Positions 43,867 through 54,855 of a stretch of DNA of 64,000 bases are shown in pieces. Under the pieces are notes generated by a model. It was given only the letters and a program-made list of their open reading frames with translations. It was not told the origin of the DNA and searched no databases. The stretch's first letter is position 1; each line of letters starts with the position of its first letter. The translations under genes and the position numbers were made by a program. Source of the stretch: Ceratodon purpureus (taxonomy: Eukaryota; Streptophyta; Bryopsida; Pseudoditrichales; Ditrichaceae); contig CM026426.1 of assembly GCA_014871385.1 (NCBI GenBank), forward strand, positions 37,821,918-37,885,917, given 5' to 3'.

Positions 43867-45869
43867 GCATTGGCCATTTCGCGCATGTGATTCCAGTTCA
43901 TCGAAGACGGGAGTACTTTGAGCGCGCCCGCTCTCTTCTTGCCAATCATCCGAAACTCATTGGGCATTTGGTCCGCCTTCTCATTAACGATAGTGGTCAA
44001 CGTCGCGCGTGCCTAGATTGTGTGAATCTGGGGACGAAGAACTCCGGAATTTCCGTGACTCCCATTGACACGGCCACTTCTCGCCAAAGCCTTGTAGTTG
44101 TAGTACGCGGATTTTGATACTCCGTGAATAATATACCACACTACTTCACATACGTCAACGTTCGCAAGAGTAACATAGAGCTTCCGCTTGCCGGGTATAG
44201 TATGTTAGTGCCCTTGCACAGCGAAAGACATCTCTCGCCTCGCCTCGAATGTTGTTGCGTAAAATCTACGACGAATACGCACAGTATCTTCCCATCTAAA
44301 AGTCTGGCAACATTGGTCCTTGCAACACCGCTTTGAGCTCACTAAGTGGCATTCAGCAGGGACAACCATTCAACGAATCTTAGTAGAGGAGACGTCATCT
44401 TTTTCGCGAACTTTCCTTCTCACCGATCGATAGGCATTCTTCGGGACACCATCCAGACCATCGTCCGCGTTGGCGTCTGCTAAATTCTCGGAGCAGTAAG
44501 TAATTATATGAGAGAGAAGGTGACCCCCTTCTAAGCGAGTGTGACTCAAACGCCATCTGAGAGTTGTCATCTGCAGATGATCGTCTTCAAAGACAAAGAG
44601 AACCCCAACCTCTGTATCCCCTAGGACTTCATCATCACATGCCTCGTCCGGTAAGCATACTTGAATCATTGCTCTACCACGGACTGATAGGTCATCATTA
44701 AGAAGTTCGACATACCGATTTCTCTAGAGGTGCCGGTCGGGATATGAAGCATCTGGAGTGGAAGGAGTACCCGAGGTCCCGGATTTCGGAGCCCAACTAT
44801 GATCATTCGTGTCTACGTCGGATTCCCCCTGTTAAGACACATCGTCGTCACTACTGATATTTATTGGAGACCTAGTCCCCAGATCCTGCTCAGACGGAGC
44901 GAAGTTGCTTTCATCAATTTCTTCATTGTCGTTCCCCAAGTGAGGTTCCGTCGGCGGGCAGCCGACGGGACATGTGCCAGCGAACGCGCCGTTCAAAAGT
45001 GGACATACCTTGTATCCACTCCAAAGTACCAATCGCCCCATAGCACACTCGATCGTTAACACATCTGATAACTCGCAGAAAGCAGGTGTTTCAGAGAATT
45101 CTGGATTGACGGACAACACTCTCACTATAAGAAAGAAGCTGTGGGGAATCAAGAACCCCTCCCACGTTCCTTTAGGAGAGCACTCCAAAATGACTCCAGC
45201 GGCAACACAACGCTTCGAGCCTCCGGAATCCTAGAGGAGCGCAACTTCCATCTGCTTTGCGAGGTCCAGGAATTCTTGAACGGGCTTGACATCTTCTACA
45301 ACATCCGTCGGCAGGCAGTCGACGGCGTTGATGTCATCTTCTTCCACCTCTCCAAAAGGCCTGAGGTCTGCCGCCTCCGACAATATCATGCGTCCTAAGC
45401 AGTCGCTCAAGGACTTCACACCCTCATCCGGAAATGGTATAGTCATTTCCATGATGTCTGAAACCTCAATCACTTTTACCATCACCACTATAGGATCAAA
45501 TTCTACTACACGTTGGATCACTGCCCTCCCTGCATAATAAAGCCTGGAATATGTAAGGGCCACGACAACGCCCTTTTTAACCTTCCACCGCGTTGATCGG
45601 CCATTCCTTAGAAATGTCTGGATTGGCTCTACTTCCATGGGAAAGAAGTAGAAGACCTCGTCGGCGGACCGCCGATAGGGTCGATGGGAAGTGTCATCGC
45701 CGCAGAGAGAATTGAATCCGCCGACGACGAAGACGCCTTGGCGGGCAGCCGACGCGGATCTGACAACTCGGAGTGTGCACAGAAATAGTATCCGCCGACG
45801 AAGACGGATAGGTCCGCCGACAGAGATTGCAGGGGACCTTTCGTGAAAAGCAATATGGTGTCCTCTCAC
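43866..45869 (-). pseudogene. upstream exons of the DUF7869-like gene
   Basis: Minus-strand blocks at 45869-45231, 45188-44832, 44669-44370 and 44000-43866. The first includes VEPIQTFLRNGRSTRWKV and ALTYSRLYYAGRAVIQRVVEFDP, a compact domain of unknown family. A GTATGTCCAC donor near 45006 precedes a palindrome A (44948-44968), so another hairpin intron of about 95 bp is likely. Further palindrome A copies occur at 45307, 45660 and 45739. Gene assignment rests on strand and colinearity. Confidence 0.4.
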
Positions 45870-45899
45870 ATGTCCAATCAGAGACTCCTGTCAACTGTC

Positions 45900-46660
45900 C
45901 AATCAGAAACGATAGACGAAGACAACAGAAACGGCAGCAGAAGGTGCTGGACAGTTACGCACATACGAGAATAATATTGGTCCTTTCAAGAAACGTGTGC
46001 GTGAGTAGCACTCACAGAGGGAATCAAAAGTGCAATGACAGAAATAGAATGAAGCATGCGCATCTAACGGGGGGTTAGTTATGAATTCCCAGGAGTACGA
46101 ATTGGCGCCAGAATCGAATTCAAGTTTGCGCGCCTTGAACAGATCAAGATCCCATCATGGTGGCAAGATACCCCTGCCGTCACAGAACAATGTTAATTCA
46201 TTATAACGAATTTGAACGTGGCGATTGGAGCAATTGTCACATCACATGCCCACGCCATCATGACTAGGTGACGCATTCAAAAAAAGTCACAACACGTTCC
46301 ATCAACATCCTACGTGGCGTGATGGGACGGATGTTAGGGATGACCATCCATGCATGGATGGTATGTACATGGCCATACGTCATGACCCATCGGGCGTGAC
46401 GATTCAGTCTTTGGGAGGTGGGGGTCTGCACGGTATAGACCTGCCACTCCCGACATTTCCTCCTCATGTCCAGCCTTCTCTTTTTTAGCTCTCTTTTGTC
46501 CTCTTCTCAGTGCTCCGCGGAGGTCGCGTCAGCTGGTAGGGTTTCCTACGTCGGCTACTAGGGTTTAGGTCGTCGGTTCCTTCACCTGCGTGAGTCGGCT
46601 ATTGTACTCGGATCATCCGCCGACGGTGAAAAGCCATCCGCCGACGACATGGTTGCCTCC
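45900..46660. other. gap between divergent genes, telo-box motifs
   Basis: No coding frame stands out. TAGGGTTT occurs near 46546 and TAGGGTTTAGG near 46560, in the region expected to hold the promoter of the plus-strand gene at 47053. Palindromic ATCCATGCATGGAT lies at 46348-46361. Confidence 0.4.
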
Positions 46661-46679
46661 GAGACTAGGTAAGTTGTCC

Positions 46680-47003
46680 CGTCGGCTGTCCGTCGACGCC
46701 ACCCCTTCTTGAGTCATTCAAGTTTCTGTTTTCTCCTTTGGGTTTGTCTCCCCCGTCGGCTGTCTGCCGATGGGGAGGGAGTGTCCTTCTCCCTCGTCGG
46801 CTGTCCGCCGATGAAGAGGGAGTGTCCCTCCCGTCGGCTGTCCGCCGATGGGGAGGGAGTGTCCGGCCCCCTTGTTGGCTGTCCGCCGATGGAAGAGAGT
46901 GTCCGACCTGTCGGCTGTCCGCCGATGGGGAGGGGCTGTCCTTCACCCTCGTCGGCTGTCTGCCGATGGGGGGAGTGTCTGGCACGTTGGCTATCCGCCG
47001 ATG
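46680..47003. repeat. tandem palindrome-A hairpin array, eight copies
   Basis: GTCGGCTGTCCGCCGATGGGG-type units begin at about 46680, 46755, 46796, 46833, 46874, 46910, 46951 and 46986, separated by 34-75 bp of GGGAGGGAGTGTCC-like spacer. The array ends 50 bp before a TTTATGCAG splice acceptor (47052). It is the only place where palindrome A is tandem rather than single. Confidence 0.9.
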
Positions 47004-47052
47004 GAGTGAGACTCTACTTTCATGGTCTAATCTTGTGATTTAGTTTATGCAG

Positions 47053-47459
47053 GGCGATGGTCGACCTCACCGCAAAACCAAATGGGTTATGGTGGCTCTG
47101 TGAAAAGGTTGTTGATCCTGAAGGAATAATAGTTGCACAGGGCAAAAAACCGAGGGTTACATTCTTTGTTGATTCGAAGATAACGGAGTGGGGCATCACC
47201 TGGCGTGACACTCCCACGTCACTCGGCTTTGTGACCAAAATAGGTCAGAAGCAAATGGCGGGTGGACCAAGATACAAGATCAGTGGATCCAAGGAACGCA
47301 AGTGGAAGGACAACGTGTGCTTGGTGATTGCAACAATTCCTGTGGTGGAGGGGACTCCAGTGGACTGATTCGCGGTCGTATTTTGGGCTAAGAAGTGCAT
47401 GGACAGCTTGTGCTCCAAGGAAATACAGAAAGCGGCTCCTTGGGGCAGGGGCAAGAACC
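47053..47459 (+). pseudogene. ParB-like-family gene 2, exon 5' of MULE-2
   Basis: After the acceptor TTTATGCAG the frame gives MVDLTAKPNGLWWLC, TFFVDSKITEWGITWRD, KISGSKERKWKDNVCLVIATI, then VD, TGA (47366), FAVVFWAKKCMDSL up to the left target duplication of MULE-2. It aligns with 32650-32350 (AWFLADRIAKWGLYW...IVLVILEY...TYALVVAKD). The TGA is one C-to-T change from CGA. Joining to 63559 after removal of MULE-2 and one target copy keeps the frame (GRGKNPGDADQ). Function unknown. Confidence 0.6.
47450..47459. repeat. target-site duplication of MULE-2 (left)
   Basis: GGCAAGAACC, repeated exactly at 63549-63558, directly outside the terminal inverted repeats. Confidence 0.9.
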
Positions 47460-47530
47460 GGACGATGCTAAAGTGCGAGCCTTGAGCGGTGAGCGGAGAG
47501 CGGTGAGCGGTAACTTTGCGGAAATTTTGA
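47460..47530 (+). repeat. MULE-2 left terminal inverted repeat
   Basis: Begins GGACGATGCTAAAGTGCGAG, then four GAGCGG units, TAACTTTGCGG and AAATTTTGA. Confidence 0.92.
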
Positions 47531-48099
47531 TGAGAATATGATTTAGAGCGGTAAGATTACGGTATTTTATGGACTAACAAGGTTTTTATTTTTTTAAATT
47601 CTAAATATAGTTCGTAATGTGACCTATGGCCGTGGTCCATTTCAGTGAAATGACTGAAGGACCTGGATCTATGGCCGTGGAATATCTCGGTGTTGGGATG
47701 AGTGGGCAGTACGTGCCTGCAGCCGTGGGACGGTGTAATAAAAACTATTTAGCTAGGGCTTATTTTGGGGACGTGTACTGAGGTGACGGTCACACGGAAG
47801 CGGCCTTCTCTTCTAATTATGATATTGATTTAGGTACAGATATTGTCACTGTTGTATGACTGTGTAGACTTTGTATCTTTGTGAACATGCTAAAGAGACC
47901 TTACATATTACAACAAACTTTCAACCGGACAACTCCTCACATGCCTCCGACGATTCAGATCATCGAACTACAATTACTGATCATTTTTTGCCTACATCCA
48001 ACCAAGTGAATGACTGCTTAAATTTGAGTTGAATACATTGTCATCCTTCTTTTACCAGAACATTTGGTAGCTCTATTAGGTTCTATTGGTAGCTCTATT

Positions 48100-48936
48100 A
48101 GGTTCTTTGCTTCGACAACGTATAAATTAGTAAATGTAAAAGAAACAATTTATTCCGCAAATTTTCGTATGAAACAAGAAGATGGGATTGCGTGCAATCC
48201 TATACTGTTGAACCTCTCTAAGTTTAGGACCATCCAAAACTGTTGAGCAAGCGAAACAAGTTGGCAGGGTACTTGCGCGATGACTGTCCAATCTGTGATG
48301 AATGGCCGCATACCAAGGAACCTCAGTGTCGTTGGAAGATTCAGGCAGATGGAGTATATGTCTTTCAATTCAGTCCTCCCCGAGGTTTAGGGTACTTTCT
48401 GAGGAAGGGCTACTTTGGGATAAATCCATACACCTGGGGATTGATTGATGCACTTGCGGACTACTTTGTTTCAATACCTAATTACCTCGACCACAAATTG
48501 ATGCTGGTTTACTGACCAATAAATGGTGCTAGGAGAGTCAGAATATTTCCATCCCGTCTTCAGAGAGAAGCTAGGAATGAACGTACACCAGCCGGTTATT
48601 TTAAGGAGAGCTACACATTCACATGTTATTACGAAATGGATGTGCAAGTTCATTCTACCTGCAACAAGGCGATTCCGCGAGGATGTGATCCTATGGATAC
48701 CTCCTGATGACCCAGATGATCCCTTGATGTCTATTGATTGCTCTTCGAAAGCAGATGACAGTGGTATTTTTTGGGATAGAAGAAGCTGTAATCAAAACAG
48801 CCCTGACTGGATAAAACAATTTGATTGGATTAGACGTCGTTTGGCAGCAGTGGATGTGGAGGACCGTCATCCAACGTCTTATGCGGATGATGAAAATCGA
48901 AGCAAGTGTCAAAAACTGGAACACGATGAATTCTGA
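48100..48936 (+). pseudogene. MULE accessory ORF, copy 2
   Basis: Blocks 48243-48515 (KRNKLAGYLRDDCPICDEWPH, GINPYTWGLID) and 48523-48936 (FILPATRRFREDVILWIPPDD, SGIFWDRRSCNQNSPDWIKQF) are separated by a TGA at 48513 and a one-frame shift. Cysteine pairs CPIC and a C...C in the second half might bind metal, which is speculative. The homologue in MULE-1 is at 4185-5110. No known family recognised. It ends about 690 bp from the end of the convergent transposase gene. Confidence 0.6.
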
Positions 48937-49194
48937 CTACTGTGCACAAAAGGATAGTGATTAGAACATGCATACGCAACATAGCATACACTCGTTCACA
49001 CGTACAGCAATCGAAGATAGAAAGAGCGGTTCCGACGAGGATATAGATTACTGTAGCGGACCGTCAATTGAAAACGGTTTAGGGTCTCCAAGGTCGTGCA
49101 TTAACCTCGTGGTCGGTGTGATATGGTCAAAGGCTTTTACCCTCGTCATTATTGTACCTCCCTTTGACTGAGAGTGCAATAGGTTTACGGAGTC

Positions 49195-49415
49195 TGTAAA
49201 AAGGTTTGTTCGGGTCCGGGCGCGCTTAGGAGACTCCCTCCTAAACCCTCAAAATGGTTTGTTCGGGCCCGAACACACTTGGGTGACTCCCTCCTAAACC
49301 CTGAAAAAGGTTTGTTTGGGCCTGAACACACTTAGGTGACTCCCTCCTAATCCCTGAAAAAGGTTTGTTTGGGCCTGAACACACTTAGGTGACTCCCTCT
49401 TAAACAAGATTATCC
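49195..49415. repeat. 58-bp tandem repeat, four copies
   Basis: Units contain AAAGGTTTGTTTGGGCC, TGAACACACTTAGGTGACTC and CCTCCTAA. Located between the convergent accessory ORF and transposase, possibly near their 3' ends. MULE-1 has about two. Confidence 0.85.
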
Positions 49416-49624
49416 AGACCTCTCTAGGAATTAAATAGTTCTTTACATTGCTCTCTAAACAGTTCTTTATAGTGCTTATATATATTCAGAGCGAAATTCA
49501 CACGAAGTTGGAGAAATGGAATCCAGTGCTACTCCAATTTTTTGGTAGTGGCCCTTTTAGTCTCACTACTTCACCATTGAAATGATTTTAGGCAACACAT
49601 GTACAAACAACAAATCGAATATCA

Positions 49625-51080
49625 CTAGTTGTCCAAGTACTTGAGAAGGCCACTCTTCAGGACTCGCTTCACTTCGTTGAAGCTAAAACTAGGTGCATGA
49701 ATGAATGTATCCGACTCTGATTCAAGACCGCAAACTACAGTGAAGACATAGTACAGATGCTTACAATTAGCCCATTGACCCCGCTTCCCAAGTGCCTGCA
49801 TTGCCATCTCCTTGAATTTTGGACAAGTGCAGGAAGGGTGTTGCGAAATGGTCAAGTAATACTGCTGTACCTTCGGAACCTTCCCGGAGTCCAATGTGAC
49901 GATGCATCCCAGGGCTGGGGCTGGCAGCATGCACAACTTGCTCACCTTTGCGTTCAACGATAAGGCAGAGGTACAATTATTGCTATGCTTTGTTGACGGG
50001 GCCTTCTTATTCCGTCGAATGAGCTTTCCTGATTGCCAGGTAGGAAACTCGTTCACATATGCCGGCGTAGGGTGGGCGGAGAAGTCCACTGCCGCTGCTC
50101 GGTCTTGAAAGAGTCTTCTCGGTGACATCTCCTTCTGCTGCGGGAGTATGAAGCCAACATTCTCTAGAGACAGGATCTCTTTCTTCGTCAACTTCGTCCC
50201 AAGCTTCATGCGCTAGACCTCAGGTATCTCTGGCACCGATAGGACCCACTTCCGTCTGCTACCCTTGACGCACCTGTCAATGTTGTTATTACTAGAAAAA
50301 GAATTAATGAGTCTCTATTCTGTCTTTCCTGTAGTTCTTCATGGGGCCTGTGTATGTCGGTGCAGCAGTGCTCTTCCCGTGCTGGACAATCCGTGCCACG
50401 CATTTCTACTTAATCACAACATGTTGGGCGAAGCAGGCCTTGGCGGATGTCTTAGGAAGTCGTGCAATGTGCCACTCGGAAGGGCTGCAGGCGGTCTCCT
50501 CAATTGAAGTGACGTGATGGTAGTCAACTAGAGGTGGAGACTAGTGAGGGTGAACGTCGGCTTGGTCCTCTTTGCTGCTTGTAGGGGAGTCTGCTATTAC
50601 CACCGTCCGAGGACAGTTGCTCTCTCGGCGTGCAGCTCTAGTTTGGACACGAGGTCTTGACACATTGATCTTGTCCGGCCTATGAGACTCTCGTTCAATT
50701 CCGAAGGCAACATCAGGTTTTCGTTTCAGAGAGACGCTGACCTTCTCCCCTTCAAGATGCGGGTTCCTGGTGCACCATTTGTCCGCTCCTGACATGTTCA
50801 AAATCGCTTCATGTAGGACTTTCGGGTTTCCTGTCCTTGCTGCAGAGTCTCTATGCCCGTCGGAGCTTGAGCTCCTCTTTTGACGGACCTTTCCCAGGAC
50901 GCTCCTCCTTCAAGAACTGGAAGTAGGCAATGCATTGCATGAAGGCCCTTACAAAGTCGTCGAAAGCTGCGACATACAAGTTGCTGCCCCGATCTCCAGA
51001 CTGCTGCTTCCATCTGTTGTGGATTGATTCAGCAAGGTTGCAGGATAGCATCTCCGCGAGTTCATCTTTGCTGTGATTCT
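49625..51080 (-). CDS. MULE-2 transposase, C-terminal exons with SWIM finger
   Basis: An acceptor GATGTGTGCAG (about 51081) opens a frame with LAEMLSCNLAESIHNRWKQQ (the N..ES.N motif after the DDE core of Mutator transposases). Further blocks at 50801-50541 and 50403-50206 are followed by 50209-49625 with YYLTISQHPSCTCPKF...WANCKHLYYVF, the CxC...CxH SWIM finger that binds DNA or protein in this family. The stops between blocks mean introns or decay; I cannot place all junctions. The 50022-50955 part is nearly identical to MULE-1. Confidence 0.7.
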
Positions 51081-51183
51081 GCACACATCGATGATTAGGT
51101 CAGATAGCTCAGTGTTGGATAACTGACTGTAGAGCAAGTTGCCTTAGATGTGACAAAGATTGAAAGGGGGAGAGTTTGATTAC
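51081..51183 (-). other. intron of the MULE-2 transposase gene
   Basis: Minus strand: donor GTAATCAAACTC after GGFMDL (about 51183) and acceptor GATGTGTGCAG (about 51081). The corresponding donor in MULE-1 is GTAAAC. Confidence 0.6.
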
Positions 51184-52470
51184 CAAATCCATGAAGCCTC
51201 CCCACTGGCGGTACCGATGGTGCCAGTACGCGAGCCACGTTTCCAAATTTGAGAGCCCTTTCTCTGTGGCAGCGCCGGATGACATCCACCATGCTCGGAT
51301 TGCCAAGAACTTTGTTTCAGCTTCAGCGAGTGTCGTCGCGTCCTTGTACTGCTGGCAGAGTTTGATGTGCTGTGCTCGGAGGTCCTGGCGGATGTTAGCA
51401 TTTGTATGTTGCTCCAAAGACTGCCTCCAATAGAATAAGCATGTCCTCTCCCTATCAATCATCCTCTCGGAGGCGTTACCGCTCCCATAGATAATTCGAA
51501 CCGCGTTCCAGTTCGCTTGGGCACCATCCGCCATGAAGCCCTTAAAGTTAACTCTCACGACCCCGTGAGTCTCCATGACGGCATTCAAATTCTTCCACAG
51601 GACAGACTGGGCTGCCGTGTCTTCCGACTGCATGTCGCACGCTGCGATTGTCATTATCCGACAATAGGTGGGGTCGTAGACGTGGCAGGCCATTGTTACC
51701 CAGTCCCGAACTCGCCTCACGTGGTCAAACATGATCCACGCATCCTCCAAGTCACCGCCAGCCTGCATACGCTTAACTAAATCGACTCCACTACCCGGCC
51801 CTACCTCAGACATCTTGAAGACATACACCTTCGCCACATCATCGCCTTGCCCCCGGAACATGTTGTTTTGGATGAACTTCCAGTTGCTGAAGCCTCGCAG
51901 CAGCCTGATGCCATCCATGGTCCCAAAGCGCCTAACATTCTTGAACAATATAATGCAATTTGGAATGTTTGGGGAAGAGAGGTGCTTACAGCGGTCGAAT
52001 ATTGGTTCCAGCTCCTCCAATTCCAGAATCTTCTGCGGTTGACCCTCCTTGGCCAGAAGTAACGGTCCAAGCAGCTCCTTCGCTGTTTCAAGGACGATGG
52101 CGGAATTGGTGGCGGACGGACTTCGGTCCACCTGCTCCCTGATCAAGTTCTCCGTGTGGTCGACAAAGTCTCGGTTCTCTCCGGACTTCACAGGGTGGTC
52201 ATGAGTTCCCAGTTGAACGCAGGCCCTCGTCATGTGAGGTCCTGCAGTGACATAGTAAATCTTTGCAGGGCATAGTGCAACGCAGGTCGGTGGAGTACCG
52301 CAAGATTTACAGACTACAGTGAAATTGTGCGGCGGAGTGGAACCAACCTCAAACACTTTCTCGGAAATTCCATCCCACTCAGTCTCGTTCACTAGCGTGG
52401 TCCTATTCTTACGTGTCAAGAACTCACAGTTGGAATTGTCACAGCGGAGATGGCCAAGGCACGATGAAGA
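51184..52470 (-). CDS. MULE-2 transposase, zinc-binding and DDE domains
   Basis: The frame from 52419 (a TTG, so the exon opens further upstream near 52490) encodes a Cys/His-rich N-terminal region: CDNSNCEF, VVCKSCGTPPTCVALC, ACVQLGTHDHP, like the WRKY-GCM1-type finger of MULEs. The DDE core follows: AWIMFDHVRR, MACHVYDPTYCRIMTIAACDMQSED, GFMADGAQANWNAV (second Asp), and RERTCLFYWRQSLEQH in place of the usual C..H. It ends in WWMSSGAA and RQWGGFMDL at an intron donor. No stop over 436 codons, in contrast with the surrounding genes, suggests recent activity or selection. Mutator transposases cut and paste DNA in the nucleus. Confidence 0.85.
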
Positions 52471-52478
52471 GCGGAATG

Positions 52479-53333
52479 TTAGTTCACGTCGTTCTGAATG
52501 TTAGAGGTCACCGTTCGAGTCCAGGGGTGGGCATCGTACTTCCTATCCATCCCTCGTAACTGCTTTGCAGTAGAGTGATGGCCGTGTGCACCTAGGGGTG
52601 GGAACTCAAAAATCACATCGCCATTGTACACTGGTGGGAGGAATTGAACTTCCTGCATTCTAATTGCATTGAAATCAATGCGCGACTGAACACTCTTGGA
52701 CCTCTTACGGACGCTAAGCTTCATGAGGCACTGAACGACGCTCTCTGATGAGGAGACAACAACGGTAGACGCAACCGAGGACTTTGCAGAGACAAGCACT
52801 TCTTCAACATTATCATCTAGGGTTGGCAATGTCTTACCCTTGCTCTCATGAATTACAGTGGTGTCTTCTGCGTTCTCACTATCGGAACCATCACTCAACT
52901 CATAGATTGTCTGAAGCCCTGGCTTGGTTTTTACCTTCCTCAACAGTGATTCAGACTCTATGCAAACTGTTGTGGACGAACGGGGAGTAAGCAATTCAGT
53001 AGAGCCACCTAGGCCAGACTCCGTAACTCCGTAAACTCTATACTTCCCAGGTTTCAGCATCCGGAACGTTCCAATCTCATTCTGAGTTGGTAACTGACCC
53101 ACTGCATGCGAGAGTCGACCAGTAATGTCGTCAAAAAATTCCTCTTCTACATGGAGGGAGTCCTCCGGAAACCGAAATCGAAGACTCAGAGTTGTGGAAC
53201 TGATCATAGCACACCCATCTGCACCCAATGGAAAGGTAATTGTAACAGAATGCGAGTCCGCACAAAGGTAGGCCATCCTGAGCAGATTAAGTGGCACTCG
53301 CAACAGTGAGATGAGATAGCAGAAAGAAAGCAA
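52479..53333 (-). CDS. ORF upstream of the MULE-2 transposase
   Basis: A 284-residue minus-strand frame: SVTITFPLGADGCAMISSTTLSLRF, FFDDITGRLSHAVGQLPTQNEIGTFRMLKPGKYRVYGV, then a Ser/acidic linker (DGSDSENAEDTTVIH) and VRKRSKSVQSRIDF. The N-terminal half resembles a small ubiquitin-like or beta-rich fold in pattern only; no family recognised. It is 60 bp upstream of the transposase exon in another frame, so it may be the first exon of the same transcript or a separate element protein. MULE-1 lacks it. Confidence 0.6.
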   Translation of the reverse strand: MLSFCYLISLLRVPLNLLRMAYLCADSHSVTITFPLGADGCAMISSTTLSLRFRFPEDSLHVEEEFFDDITGRLSHAVGQLPTQNEIGTFRMLKPGKYRVYGVTESGLGGSTELLTPRSSTTVCIESESLLRKVKTKPGLQTIYELSDGSDSENAEDTTVIHESKGKTLPTLDDNVEEVLVSAKSSVASTVVVSSSESVVQCLMKLSVRKRSKSVQSRIDFNAIRMQEVQFLPPVYNGDVIFEFPPLGAHGHHSTAKQLRGMDRKYDAHPWTRTVTSNIQNDVN

Positions 53334-53731
53334 AGCAGATTACACAAAAACATATGAGTATTGGAGTACTAAGAATACAAATTCGATGGAAACCAATTAA
53401 CAATCACAAGTTCAGAGAATGAGAGGCAACATCATCGTTGGTTTAACTTGAGTCATTGCTGAACTGTATGTCCCTGTATTAAAATTACTTAGGTGAGAAG
53501 TACTCCAACTCTAGACATGGTGGTGGGATAGGCTAGCCTAATCACAATAATTATGACAAGTGCTGCGATAACAGAGCCATTACATGAAATGACGGCAAAC
53601 CGCCAATAAATTGCAGCATCTTCGATAAAATAAAACCGTGAAGAGTACATTGGAACCATCTACATCTTCATAATGTAGAAGTATCTAATTACTGCACGGC
53701 CCACTAATCTATATCAGGCCACTAATCTATA

Positions 53732-54181
53732 TCAGCCCTGGCGGCTGCGCTTTTTAGATCCCTCAACACTGTTTGAATCCTTGATACTATCTTCCTGTGG
53801 CCCTTCGATGCTCTCAACTGCCCAGCATCCCATACTCTTTAACTTACGACCTCTAGGGCGGGGGGTACTTCTTAATAAAAGCCTAGAGTACGTTCCAAGT
53901 TTGATGACCCCTACTCTTGCATAGGAATGGGATGCTTTACTTGAATTGCCCTGGGTGCGCTCTACTTCAGCCACAGCTGAATGAAGCGACTCGCCACAGC
54001 CCTTCCCATCTACAGCATGGACTTCATCGATGGGGGCATCAGATTTGCTACACTCCGGAATGTTGCATTCAGGAACTGGTTCAAATGGACCATGAAATTC
54101 ATCTATGGACACGACCTGATCTGTCTCCTGCTCTGATCCTGAAGCGAGGTGACTACGGGGATGAAGCGGGTTGCTGTCCAT
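53732..54181 (-). CDS. hypothetical MULE-2 ORF, low complexity
   Basis: A 149-residue frame, hydrophilic, with GRKLKSMGCWAVES and a basic end KKRSRQG. No domain recognised. It lies between the transposase gene and the divergent methyltransferase-like gene. The surrounding 400-bp gaps (53340-53730, 54190-54580) hold nothing recognisable. Confidence 0.35.
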   Translation of the reverse strand: MDSNPLHPRSHLASGSEQETDQVVSIDEFHGPFEPVPECNIPECSKSDAPIDEVHAVDGKGCGESLHSAVAEVERTQGNSSKASHSYARVGVIKLGTYSRLLLRSTPRPRGRKLKSMGCWAVESIEGPQEDSIKDSNSVEGSKKRSRQG

Positions 54182-54586
54182 CCCCTCCGAAACATACGAG
54201 TATCTACCCAGAGAAGGGAAGTCTGAAAATCAAATCTGATACCAAATGAGACATCCAGGTCACTTATATAGAGAATGATAGTATTAAGCATGGAGTTGCC
54301 TTCTTTTAAGTTATTTTCTTTATTTTTTGAAGAGGGTTACATTGATGGACGCCGCTAATAAAAGACGGCAGTTTTTTAAACAGAGAGGCTAATATACAGT
54401 AAGTTACTGACAGTGTAGAAGTTGAACCAACTTCCTTGGACCAACAATGAAGTCCAGGATATGAAAATCTTACGACATTTATATCTTGGTGCCTTCGAGG
54501 AATACTGAACATTTAGTCAGTTCATAGATTGTTGAGGCGGCAATGTCATGGATTAATCTCAGACTCTCGTAGTAGCATTCACAGAG

Positions 54587-54855
54587 ATGATAACCAGATC
54601 GAGTGCAAAAGCTAAGCTCGAATTTAGAAGAGAGCAACGTCAAGAGAGGTTACGTAAGTTAGCGTGCAGGGACGGTTTAGGTACTCCATACAACTTGCGT
54701 TCAACAATGGGAAGGAAGGGAGGGAAGTCTAATCAGGCTGGTGTTAGCAAGGAAATGGGAGACGGCGACAGGTTTGAGGATGGAGAGGTTCAGCCAGTTA
54801 AATTGGCATTTTTAGACGGAGAGGCTTCTTCACGTCAGAAAGAAAGTACAAAGGA
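54587..54855 (+). CDS. possible first exon of the methyltransferase-like gene
   Basis: The frame MITRSSAKAKLEFRREQRQE is basic and Lys/Arg/Gly-rich and runs to a GTAAGC donor at 54856 (AAGGAG|GTAAGC). A nuclear-type basic N-terminus is plausible, but no domain is visible; linkage to the downstream exons is by strand and splice site only. Confidence 0.45.

Noticed and set aside
45300..45325. Palindrome-A copy at 45307 as a further hairpin intron
   Set aside because: No GT donor or AG acceptor at sensible distance and the frame reads through, so it is more likely coding.
46665..47043. Overlapping frames of about 100 codons on both strands
   Set aside because: They arise from the GC-rich tandem hairpin array and translate it in different frames.
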